This document shows, in pieces, positions 23,296-33,337 of a DNA stretch of 64,000 bases. Made by a program: the position numbers and the translations under genes. The notes under the pieces were generated by a model. That model searched no databases and was not told where the DNA came from. It saw only the letters and a program-made list of their open reading frames with translations. The stretch is from positions 2,108,001-2,172,000 of the forward strand of contig BCKC01000004.1 of assembly GCA_001600455.1 (NCBI GenBank), written 5' to 3'. Position 1 is the first letter of the stretch. Every line of letters begins with the position of its first letter. This stretch comes from Endocalyx cinctus. Lineage: Eukaryota; Ascomycota; Sordariomycetes; Amphisphaeriales; Apiosporaceae.

Positions 23296-25630
23296 GGAAC
23301 AGAGTGTTTGATATAGCCTGAACAATTATCCTGCCCTTTCTTCAATCGATCGCGCTCCAGATAGTTTCGCGAGCAGAGAGTATCAATTGTTCAATACCGA
23401 GGACGATTCAGGTCGGTTATCGCAACTTAGGGACTCGTTCGCTAACTCTACTACGTAGGAATGGTTCTTAAGAATAAGGCGAAAAAAGTATAGGTTATGC
23501 GACGATTGATCTTGCGACCGATGATTAGCGGTAGGATATTGTCGGATCAAATTGAATACGTGAAGGAAAAGGCGTAATATCGCAGTCGCAGTATTGGGTG
23601 GGAACTAGGCTACCAGTGCAGAGCCTGCCGACGTAACTTAAGGTGGCGCAAGGCTGTACGCGATGTACGATATCAAGCGTGAACGTATGTGTTTGCAAAG
23701 CGGGCGGAATACGCGGCGGGTCGACTTCAGTTGTTTCTTGTTTGAAAATAAATCGGTTTGCTGATGATAACGGAGCGCAGTGGTGCATTCTACGGCTTCC
23801 TCTAGATTCGTATCTTTCAACCGGTCCTCTATATAGCAACTAAGTAGTGAAAGAGCCTACTAGAGAGTAGAAATAACTGAGTCAATTCTAGAAGCTCTGG
23901 AATGAGCTTCCAAAAGCTCAAGGCTGACTTGTCTTTCGCAGTATGACGGTGAAAATTCTGAAACCTATACTATAAATGGAAGAACGGCGGGTTGTAGCCT
24001 AGATCAAATCAAAAGAGAGGTATTGGTTGTTGTTCTCGAAAAGAAGGATTGAAAGAGTCGATGTTACAGCTGAGCCGACCGCTATATGTGGAGTTAAACT
24101 TTTTTTTTTCTTATGTGATTCGGGGAATAAGGCTCTGCAACAGGCATAAACTTAGGTATAAATATAAGACATACCTTTAACAGGTATATATACAAATATA
24201 AGAGTATAGTGTATATAGATATATATATTTAAGTATCCCCCGAAATATATGTATACGTATATGTATACCTAGGTATGTATATGTATTTTCAAAAGCTGTC
24301 TCAGAGGGATTGTTGAAAATAAAGAATTTTTGAAATACACTAATAACGGAGCTTTTGGCGCTATTCAAATGTTTGACCCGGCCGTCCGGCTCATAGACCG
24401 CAAGACAGATGGATTGATTGATTTGATCAAATGAATAGGTTATCCCGATGTCTTGGCTCAGAACAATCCTTTCACAGTGTACCAACAAAATGGCGGGACG
24501 GAATCAGCGGTGCAGGGGTATGTTTTTTTTAAAGGACAGCAATGTTACGAGCGGAGAGGGCGGAAAACGATAAACAAGAATACGATTCCCAAATCCCGCC
24601 TGGCTTCATATGGACAATGATATAGTACGAAAGCCAACTAAATCTAGAAATTATTAGTGAAGGTACAGTCTATGTATAACATCAGCCTGATAGATGGGAG
24701 AACAGAAATACAGAGATTTATTTCTCTTATATGTAATTAAATACTCAAGATAAGAAGAGCTTATATCGTATATGGACTTGAAGCTATAGCAATCTCGTAA
24801 GCTCATACACTACGACGAAGTAAGTAGGTACTATATTAGAGCTCTACGTAGTGAAATAATTTTATTAGTTTCCGCGTAACGTCCCTCTCTCATAGTTGTG
24901 CTCTCTGACTCTGTACAGTAAAAAGATTTCCATAATTAATGTAGTTACATAAGCCAGAAGCTATGAATCCGGGTTTTCCATTGAACTGTTGCATCAGACC
25001 CATGCCGCCGGAGGTAATGTTCCGCCAGGACGGGGAGGAAACCCATTTCAACATGTCCATTCCTGTTTTCTATTCATATATGAGGCCCATCTAAATTTAT
25101 CGAAAAATCTCACCCCGATCTTGAATTTATATCGCGATCACTAAAATTCCCATTTTTCATAAGGTGGGTCTGATAGAACTGACCACCTCGGATCATATAT
25201 ATGTTATATATGTAGAAATAATATGCGGACATGAATTATCTAATGATACAAAATGAGTAAACTTGATTCTCCACGGGGTCCATCTCATTGCAATGCTTGG
25301 TCCTAAACTGCTCGTCCAACTACGACTACGCAAAGCTTTAGTATTGAATTATATACGGAGTAAAATAAAATACCCCTGCAATAATGTGCATGTAATGTAC
25401 ACTATAAAGTAGAGACTAACACATGGAATCAACGAGGGTCACGGGGAGAGAGAAAGACTAGAATTGAGGTCAATAGCAACTGTTTGCTTCTACGAATTTC
25501 GATCTTTCAATTTACTGATATCGGCATTATTTCAGGTAAGAAACTCAAAAGGGAATGGTTTCGAACGCACTGTTTTCTCTCTGTGTTTGGGTATCATAAT
25601 ATGAATCTTCTCTTTTGATTGTGCCTGGTT
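23296..25630. other. Long HSF1 upstream region, 2.3 kb
   Basis: Gene-free AT-rich stretch. The near half should hold the HSF1 leader and promoter, including candidate heat shock elements at 23886-23958. Further out are TA-rich simple sequence (24177-24290) with one TACCTAGGTA palindrome at 24266, and the 3' flank of CWC27. Confidence 0.5.
23886..23958. promoter_or_regulatory. Candidate heat shock elements upstream of HSF1
   Basis: Two perfect inverted pairs of the HSF core: TTCTAGAA at 23886-23893 (TTCnnGAA) and GAAAATTC at 23951-23958 (GAAnnTTC). Extra GAA and TTC units follow at 23900 and 23908. They lie about 0.6 kb upstream of the HSF1 ATG, which fits self-regulation as known for HSF genes. 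A full three-unit element is not present, so support is moderate. Confidence 0.4.
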
Positions 25631-27229
25631 TCACCGGGCGCCTCTACCAGCCAGGGCCGAGGATCTAGCTAGTTTCGCATTTCTCGCTTGATCCCATTCT
25701 CTGCCAGAACCGCTAGAATGTGCTTCTCGCTGTGCTCTCTTTTCTTCTTTCAGGGTCCGCGCCTTTTCTCGGGGGTCGATAACCACTAATTCTTCTTCCG
25801 CTTTCTTACGATAATTCAGGTCTTTACCAAGCTTATCCGCAACGAAGCTGAGCGAGTGTGACATCCATCCCTCGTCGTCACTTTCGTCTTTCTCCGCCTT
25901 ATCCCAAGAAGTGCAGCTTTGACAGTTAGCGATAAAATGCAAATCGCAAAGCTCCGCTTCGTCTTCCTGCTCGCCAGAACCGATTTCATCTTCCTTATTG
26001 GGCGTTGTGATTTGAGGCTGCTCCTTTTCAGGTATTGCTTGCTTAAGTTTAGATTTAAAGGCTTGGAACATCATAAGATCTGCATCCGACGTCGCAGTTT
26101 CTCCAACTCGTCGTCTCTTTCGACCGCGAGTCGAAGTTTCCGGTATCATCTGTTCCAGGGCTGATTTCTTAACCTCTCGGACCGGTTCTGACGGTACCGT
26201 CCGTCTCATAGAGGCTTTCACAGCAGCGATCTCTTCATTCGCTCGTTCCAAGGCGGACTTTTTCGGTGAAGTAGGTTCAGGAACCGCAGTATCATATATA
26301 GGCGATATATGTCTTACCGGTGCTGGAGATGGCCTCCTATCCGAATCTTTCTTCGCCGGAGCTTCTCGTACAGGTATAGATTTCTCAACTTCTTTTCCTT
26401 CCTTTTTAGACGATTTCTTGGGTTTTTTTATAACGGGCGATGATGGTTCATCATCTACGTCCATGACGATCCGGGAGTCGAATTTTGCCTTCTTGATGAT
26501 AGGAATGTCCTCTTCACCCCCATCATCACCAAAGCTCAACAAATTTTTTCCTGTCTTCGGTCTCTTTTTCTTCTTTTCCGTAATAGAGGGTTTCTCGGAG
26601 CGAGTAGCAATTCTTTCCCTTTTCTTCATATCATCAAAGGGATTGACTAAAATCTCGACACTGGTAATTCTAATCGGATAAAGGGGTCTCTCGCTTCCTT
26701 CCGCGATCTCGGCTTCGCCCATACGTGACAAGTTATAGATAGTATCTCCAACTATCCTACCGAACATAGTATTCTTGTTGTTCAGCTCTTCGGTTTTGTC
26801 TAAGGTGAAGAAGAATTGGCTTCCGTTTGTATCAGGCTTGCTATCGTTGGCCATCCCCAGTAGACCTCTGCGGTTGAACTTGAGCCGTGAATGAAATTCG
26901 TCTTTGAAATTGATACCCATAGGCCCTGCATTCTTGCCTCTGCGCTGGTCCATAGGCCAGGGGTCTAAGTCGCCACTGTATGCGCCGCCATCGTAGATAC
27001 ATTCACCACCATTCCCTGTTCCTGTGGGATCACCTCCTTGGATTATGAAACCCGGGACTAGACGATGAAATATCGTGTTATCGTAGTATCCATCGAGGCA
27101 TAGTTGTAGAAAGTTTCGCGACGTGAGCGGAGTTTGCTTTGCGAATAGCTCAACAGATAAATCACCTTGTGTGGTATGAAGGATTAAGGATGCAGTCGGC
27201 TGGGGTTCAAGGTTATATATCGACGACAT
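25631..27229 (-). CDS. CWC27: Spliceosomal cyclophilin-type peptidyl-prolyl isomerase Cwc27
   Basis: Component of the activated spliceosome with a cyclophilin-fold prolyl isomerase domain. Intronless, 532 residues from the ATG at 27229; a longer in-frame start at 27268 exists. The cyclophilin domain spans about residues 10-175 and shows FHRLVPGFIIQGGDPTGTG, GLLGMANDSKPDTNGSQFFFTL and FGRIVGDTIYNL. The catalytic Arg of FHR is kept, while the usual Trp in the active-site W..L..KH region is replaced, as is common in this family. The C-terminal half is charged and disordered, with nuclear Lys/Arg clusters and the family-specific LCDLHFIANCQSC...DDEGWMSH block. It is divergent from deoxyhypusine synthase. 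Confidence 0.95.
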   Translation of the reverse strand: MSSIYNLEPQPTASLILHTTQGDLSVELFAKQTPLTSRNFLQLCLDGYYDNTIFHRLVPGFIIQGGDPTGTGNGGECIYDGGAYSGDLDPWPMDQRRGKNAGPMGINFKDEFHSRLKFNRRGLLGMANDSKPDTNGSQFFFTLDKTEELNNKNTMFGRIVGDTIYNLSRMGEAEIAEGSERPLYPIRITSVEILVNPFDDMKKRERIATRSEKPSITEKKKKRPKTGKNLLSFGDDGGEEDIPIIKKAKFDSRIVMDVDDEPSSPVIKKPKKSSKKEGKEVEKSIPVREAPAKKDSDRRPSPAPVRHISPIYDTAVPEPTSPKKSALERANEEIAAVKASMRRTVPSEPVREVKKSALEQMIPETSTRGRKRRRVGETATSDADLMMFQAFKSKLKQAIPEKEQPQITTPNKEDEIGSGEQEDEAELCDLHFIANCQSCTSWDKAEKDESDDEGWMSHSLSFVADKLGKDLNYRKKAEEELVVIDPREKARTLKEEKRAQREAHSSGSGREWDQARNAKLARSSALAGRGAR

Positions 27230-27430
27230 TTTTTTTTTCGACGGTCGTTTAAAGTATTTAGACTGCAAAATAGTTCATTATTATCAAGAATGCATGTGCT
27301 GAAGGATTGTAGGATATCACTCTATAAACGTTCATTCAAAAGGTGTTGTTGAAGGTTGGAAGCTATAATTTAGTGGAGAACTCTCCTACATTAAAGCTCT
27401 AAAGCAAAAATGTCCAGGGCTATCATGTCC

Positions 27431-27457
27431 TTTATCTTATCGCTTATCGTTTTATCG
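27431..27457. promoter_or_regulatory. Cluster of four GATA-factor core motifs
   Basis: Four TTATC/GATAA cores within 27 bp, closely spaced. This matches the core of fungal GATA regulators (nitrogen, iron, light). Function is inferred from motif only. Confidence 0.35.
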
Positions 27458-27567
27458 ATATATGGATCTGGATGGTTGACCCCCACAGCCAGTGAGCGAC
27501 ACTTAAAGTGGTGGTGCTTCAAAAGGTACAAAATACAATTCAATTGGTACCTCAGGTCTCCAGTTAT

Positions 27568-27625
27568 ATGACTAGCAGCCCGTGAGAAATCGGCGAATGA
27601 CTAACAGCTTGTGAGAAGCTCGCAA
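27568..27625. repeat. Imperfect 29-bp tandem duplication
   Basis: Two adjacent copies, both starting ATGACTA and sharing GTGAGAA. About 21 of 29 positions agree, and nearly all differences are transitions. Confidence 0.55.
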
Positions 27626-27758
27626 GGTGAGGAGATGATGATTCTACTAGGCAGCTAAATCTAAAAGGCTATATAAGATTTCCTTTAAATAAGTAGACGA
27701 TAACTCTTCTTATAACCAGGTCGTGAACATCTTGGCCGGCTAATTGTCATCTATTACC

Positions 27759-28951
27759 ATGGGAGATTCAAGTTCAAATTCGAATTTGCCTCCGGCAGAG
27801 GCTACAAATGCTGTCCTTGTCCCCTCTGACGAATTACCGAAAGATGCTCAAAAGGTAGAGGAGATCGATTTTAATTCTTTCAAGGGGAAAGCAATCACCG
27901 TGGATGATATAATAGACGGCATGAAGCACATGGGCTTTCAGGCTACCTCGATGGGGGAGGCAGTTCGAATTATAAATGAAATGGTTAGCATACCTATAAA
28001 CTCTTGGACTAGCGGACTGATAACTAATTTAAAAGAAAGAGAGCATGGCGCGATCCCGAAACAGGGGACAAAACAACCATATTTCTAGGTTATACCTCCA
28101 ACATGATATCTTCTGGACTCCGCGGTATCTTTCGGTATCTAGTTCAGCACAGGCATGTCTCTTGCATTGTCACTACCGCAGGTGGTATTGAGGAAGACTT
28201 CATCAAGTGCCTTGGGCACACCTACATGTCTTCGTTTAGTGCAAAGGGTGCCGAGCTCCGAGCAAAAGGCCTAAACCGGATTGGAAATCTAATGGTTCCC
28301 AATGTCAATTATTGTGCCTTCGAGGACTGGGTTGTTCCGATCCTCGATAGAATGCTCGAGGAACAAGAGGCGAGCAAAGGTACCGAGAACGAAATCAACT
28401 GGACACCATCTAAAGTGATTCATCGACTAGGCAAGGAAATTAATGATGAGAATTCGGTTTACTACTGGGCGTATAAGAACGATATTCCAGTGTTTTGTCC
28501 AGCTTTAACAGATGGCAGCCTGGGCGACATGTTGTACTTTCACACTTTCAAAGCCTCGCCTAAACAGTTAAAAATAGATATTGTGGAAGACATTCGACGT
28601 GTTAACACCATCGCGGTACGAGCAAAGAGAGCCGGTATGATTATTCTAGGCGGCGGTGTTATCAAGCACCATATTGCGAATGCTTGCTTGATGAGAAACG
28701 GGGCAGAGTATGCTGTCTATATAAATACCGCTCAGGAATTTGATGGAAGCGACGCCGGAGCTCGGCCAGATGAAGCTATATCATGGGGCAAGATTAAACC
28801 TGGGGCTCAATATGTCAAGGCAAGTTTAACACGTAATCTGGGAAAACTGTTCACGAAGTAGCTGACATGTGCATCTTAATCTTAGGTCTATCTTGAGGCT
28901 TCGGCTTGTTTCCCCTTTATCGTTGCTAGCACATTTGCGAAGGACGCCTAG
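27759..28951 (+). CDS. DYS1: Deoxyhypusine synthase
   Basis: Transfers the aminobutyl group of spermidine to a lysine of eIF5A, using NAD, the first step of hypusine formation. Exons 27759-27983, 28040-28819 and 28886-28951 join in frame (356 residues). The first intron gives [13 protein letters not shown] at the usual place. The last intron is GC-AG: donor GCAAGT at 28820, GCTGAC branch, TAG at 28885; without it the conserved ending [17 protein letters not shown] would be lost. Family marks: [46 protein letters not shown], and the substrate Lys in SWGKIK. Length fits the family (yeast enzyme about 387). Confidence 0.96.
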
Positions 28952-29850
28952 AATATTGTCAAAGGTGTGTAAATATATATATATATATATACATATATTC
29001 ATTTTAGCTAGGAACATGAAGCATCATCTCGTTACTCGATTCTAAAGAACCCTCTGTATCCTAACGTTCGGACGCTAGCAAAAGGGTATACTTATCTTGC
29101 TTCTCGTACTCCTCTACCTTCATCGATTAGGCCCTCCATCTTAAGAAACCATCAAGTTTCCCAACAGAGAAGGTATGCATATACAGTAGAGATGCGCACT
29201 AATGTTTATTTATAACTTATAAACGGTTTACTTCAGATGTGGGGTTTGTTGATAAGGCTTAGCTTCCAGTCACTTTGTTGTTAGACCCGAGGGCTCGGAG
29301 CTCCTGCTTTGCTTCCATACCTAAAAGCTTGAGAATCGCTTTAGATGAGTCTCGGGAAATTTAAAGTTATGTTTAACCTTGGACCTGTGTAAAGAAGTTG
29401 TATTTTCAAGAGGTTATATTCAGTAGTAAAGTCAACTACTAAGTTAGTAGTTATCTATATACGTAGTAGTCATCGCTTGTCAATATATATAGCTGTCGAC
29501 CACCCTATACATACTTGATTAGGTATACTCTCCAGCACCTACCTGAAGACATTTAAACGCCATCCATCCCTCTTTCTCAAAGTCGTAATAGACATTGGAT
29601 ATATGCATTGTCTTCGAGAAACAAAACTTACTATCAGCCACTTAAACCTTACTCGCCTGTGCTAGGATAGCCACAAATACCACTCGAGGTTAATATGAAT
29701 CAAGCCAAAGTTCTTGGTCGAAAATAGAAAATAAAATATTTTATCTAAAATCCCCCATGACAATTATTCACTGTTGAAGTCTCTTTCGGAATTTTGGGTT
29801 TCTGACATACGTACTGTATGTCCTAATTCCCGCTTCAGCTATCCTTCACA
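28952..29850. other. Intergenic region, 0.9 kb
   Basis: 3' flank of DHS with a (TA)n run at about 28973-28990, then AT-rich sequence up to the next ATG. No gene seen. Confidence 0.4.
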
Positions 29851-31536
29851 ATGAACGTCATTCAGTTATGCAATTCACCTCTTGATTCCATCGAAAGTTT
29901 CGAGGCTACTAAGACGCCGGTAAATTATTCGACAATACCTTCACCTCTATCTCTAGACGGATCTAACCGCTCTAGCACACTTTTTGATTCAAGTCTTATG
30001 ACCAACGAATTTCGATCATCATCACCGAGAAAGTCTTCGCTGCCTCCGAATTCTCCAACAAGAAATCTTCCCCAGAGTAGCCATGGCGAATACTCCTGGG
30101 CTCATCACCATACAGCTCTACATCGCGAGATGCATTCATCAAATAACTCTTCATCATATATAAACCCCCATTTTGAAGATGCCAGAGAGACGGCCAACCA
30201 CTGCGACGAGCAAGTGAGAGGTGTTGAAAATGATGTCGAGGATAGTGATGAGGCTAATGCTGCGAGGGTTCTTGCCATAATTCAGGAACGGCTTGCCGAG
30301 GAAGGACTAGAACAGCAGCAGGCGCAAATTCCTGATTTTCCACTTTCATCAGTAGCTGAGGAAGGAATAATGGAAAGGGGAAATAGTCCAATACAGAGGG
30401 AACAATGTCATAATCTCCCTTCACATTCAAATGATGGCCAATCAGAATCTGAATGTTTGAAGAACAACCATCTTGTGTATGGCCCTCTCTCCATTCCCTC
30501 ACCTAGTCGAATTTGCACCCCATCTTTATTAACCATTTATAATCTGCAGCCCTTGTCGCACTTTGTTCAGCTCATACTTATACTTGCAAATTCTAGGTCG
30601 TCGCTTAGAAATAATCAGTTAACCGACCAGCACGACGAGTATGACACAGACGAGACCGAATTGTATGATTCGGACGCAACAATAGATGTACCCTTCAAGG
30701 ACTTGTATCGTGCACCTCCGCAGCCGGTTCTTCCACGGCCGAGTTCTCTCCAGCCCTCTCGTGGCCTTTCTTCTGGTCAACGAAGATCATCACGGATTTA
30801 CCTCGCCACGAATGCTGAAGGCATACAAGCTGAACAAGAATCAACTAAGATGAGTGGCGCTTCAACCAAGCAAAGAAACCAGAACGAAGTGGTATTTGAG
30901 GCCGGTCTGCGGCATATGGAACAAGAACTCGTGGCTGCTGTCGATAAACCACCCGAATCTAGCGACGTAAAGGAGTGGCATGAATGGCTTGATCGGGCTA
31001 GTATACACCTTGAGACGAGAAGCAGGGAGAGATCATCGTGGGATGAACTTAAGAAATGCGCCGATTATATGAAGAAAATGAGCAGAGATACCCTGGAGCT
31101 AGGGAATAAGGACGATAACGAATTTGTGAGAGTAACAAGATACCCCAAATCAGAATTGCAACAGGGTGTTCAACGGAATGGGACGGTACCGTCGAGGGCT
31201 CACGCGGCGGCCAGGATGGCCACAGGCAGAGTTGCATCTCGTCGTCGGACCACGAAAACGGAACATATCGAGAAAACCCCTATTTCTTCGTCACAACCCG
31301 AGCTCCAAACAACTCACATTGAAGAACAGAAGCAGCCGGGTGAAAGTTGCGATTTGGAAAACAAAGAAGCAAGATGCACAAAACTTGCCGAAGACAAGAC
31401 GAATATGCGAGCCGGGAAAAGAATACGAACAGAGATAGGGAATATGGCGAGCAACCTGGGTGAGGCATGGCAGCTATCACTTAATGAAAGTGGGCGACGG
31501 TCGGTAAGACAGCCACGAAGATACGATAGTGGATGA
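29851..31536 (+). CDS. Uncharacterised disordered protein
   Basis: I do not recognise it. The frame starts with a true ATG at 29851 and is open for 561 codons. It is Ser/Asn/Glu-rich and mostly disordered. An acidic patch (DEYDTDETELYDSD) sits mid-protein, then RRSSRI, a more ordered charged helical block (EWHEWLDRASIHLETRSRERSSW, residues about 373-400), and a basic tail with RRRTTK and RQPRRYDSG. It is probably nuclear. A frame-neutral intron of 120 nt is likely at 30477-30596 (GTATGG to TCTAG), since this stretch encodes an out-of-character hydrophobic segment; splicing gives a 521-residue product. Relation to its neighbours is unclear. Confidence 0.65.
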   Translation: MNVIQLCNSPLDSIESFEATKTPVNYSTIPSPLSLDGSNRSSTLFDSSLMTNEFRSSSPRKSSLPPNSPTRNLPQSSHGEYSWAHHHTALHREMHSSNNSSSYINPHFEDARETANHCDEQVRGVENDVEDSDEANAARVLAIIQERLAEEGLEQQQAQIPDFPLSSVAEEGIMERGNSPIQREQCHNLPSHSNDGQSESECLKNNHLVYGPLSIPSPSRICTPSLLTIYNLQPLSHFVQLILILANSRSSLRNNQLTDQHDEYDTDETELYDSDATIDVPFKDLYRAPPQPVLPRPSSLQPSRGLSSGQRRSSRIYLATNAEGIQAEQESTKMSGASTKQRNQNEVVFEAGLRHMEQELVAAVDKPPESSDVKEWHEWLDRASIHLETRSRERSSWDELKKCADYMKKMSRDTLELGNKDDNEFVRVTRYPKSELQQGVQRNGTVPSRAHAAARMATGRVASRRRTTKTEHIEKTPISSSQPELQTTHIEEQKQPGESCDLENKEARCTKLAEDKTNMRAGKRIRTEIGNMASNLGEAWQLSLNESGRRSVRQPRRYDSG

Positions 31537-33337
31537 CTGGCTATTATCCGGACATGAATAAGCGAATTAGGAGCATAAGGACTTGAGATCAGTTGAGAAG
31601 CTCACATTGCTAGTCTTCCAAGGACAACACTATCTAGAAAATATAAGTTTTCTGGCTCTTTGAAGTGATTATCCTACTAATACTACGTGCGTAAATAATT
31701 AAACTCCACCGCATCTTCAAAAGGGGCGAAATGACAAAGTACCTTCTACTACGCGAGGTACCGTTCTGCCGTTGTAGGGTGGTATCTAGAACATTGCCAA
31801 AAAGAGTTTAGAGGACGGCATTGTCTTAGTATGTACATAATATACACCTGGGCATCTTCTGTTTCCTGCGGGCTGGTGGGCTGGTCATACTATCTCGGTA
31901 AGTCCTTTAAGCGAGTGGGTGAGCTGTTATTCTTAGTATGACTTGGGCCCTTCAAAGTCCCCCCTCCAAAATGAAGATGTTTCGATCTTAACTACTTAGG
32001 TAGGTACTCATTTGTCTTAATACATTGTGAAGAATACGAGGCTATTAAGTAAATTTTACTATATATAATAGATATTATTCATGCATATATACAATAGTAG
32101 AAAAACTTTTTTTTTCTCTCTCGTACATAGAACTACGACTAGTAGGTATCTGTAGTTAGCAGAATATTTAAGCTACGTGCCTAGTACGGAGGATGGTGTA
32201 CTTTAAGTACCTAGGTATCTATTATGTAGGTATAATTTAGTGTACGAGAGTTACGGGAATATTTGCATGGATGGGGGATATTGTAAGTGCTGACATTGAC
32301 AAGCTGTCCATGAATCTAGCCATTTGGAGATTGAACGAATCATGAACCGCGAACTACTATACTAAATGAAGAGAAAGCACAGAAATGTCCTACACTATCT
32401 ACTAGGTACGTACATACATACTAAACATGAACATGACGGGTAGTTACAGATTATTTATTTATCATGATCTTACTTATTTTTGGGGTTTGTTTCAGGCCAC
32501 GGATTTCAACGAGATTTAGAACCTAAAACAAGAGGTTTTGCAATAGAGTATACTGTATACGCGAGAAAGTACTATAAGTAGGTAAGTACTGAGTACCCTA
32601 AAGTTAGACTAAATTATAGCGTATCAATGCTAAGTCAGGTAAGTACTATGTACTTAGTACATACACAGTAGATAGGTACTAAAGTATGTCCTATAGTAAC
32701 CTACCTAGTAATTACCTGGTATTTATCTTAGGTACTTAGGTACTTAACCTAGGGCAGTAGTACGGAATAAGCAGCCTTAGGTACCTCGTAGATACTGTAC
32801 GCAGTAGGTAGATACTCCCCGGTACAAGGTAGCGTGATCTTGAAAATCTTGGCGCGACCCAGTTCGACGCTACAACGCTTAAGCCTTTCAAGATGTTCAA
32901 ATCTTCAATCTTCAAATTCGGGGTTTAATCTCTTTTAAAATTCTATTCCTCATCAATCGTGTTCATTGAGAAATAGAGCAAAATAAAATTGTGATACCTT
33001 ACTTTCGAATCATCAACATCACACTCGTTCTTGATTAAGAATACGACGTTCTTTTCTTTTCCTTTTTCTTTCCTTTTTATTTTTTAAAAAAAAAAAAAAA
33101 AATTCATTCAAGAAAATCATACCACCCACGTCTATCGCAGTGTTGTTATTAGCTTTACTCGCTAGTGCATCAGTATCACTTCAAAATCGCATCAGCATTA
33201 ACTATCTATAATCGCAACTGTTGTTCTCTTTTCGCCATTCCTAATCCCAAATGGCAATATAAAATCGGTTCTGGCACTCATGAGAATATATTAGGAAGAC
33301 TTTCTGCTAGAGTGGGCGCGTATAGTCCCCAACTACC
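31537..33337. other. Intergenic region, 1.8 kb, rich in TAGGTA-type motifs
   Basis: AT-rich, no gene. From 31.98 to 32.83 kb it is packed with GTACCTAG/TAGGTACT-like words, including one exact TACCTAGGTA at 32208. A T5A17 tract at 33081-33102 precedes the leader of the large SANT gene. Confidence 0.5.

Larger units (their letters stand above)
27230..27758. promoter_or_regulatory. Shared divergent promoter of CWC27 and DHS
   Basis: A 529-bp spacer between two essential housekeeping genes transcribed outward. It contains a cluster of TTATC (GATAA) motifs at 27431-27457 and an imperfect 29-bp tandem repeat at 27568-27625. Confidence 0.55.
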
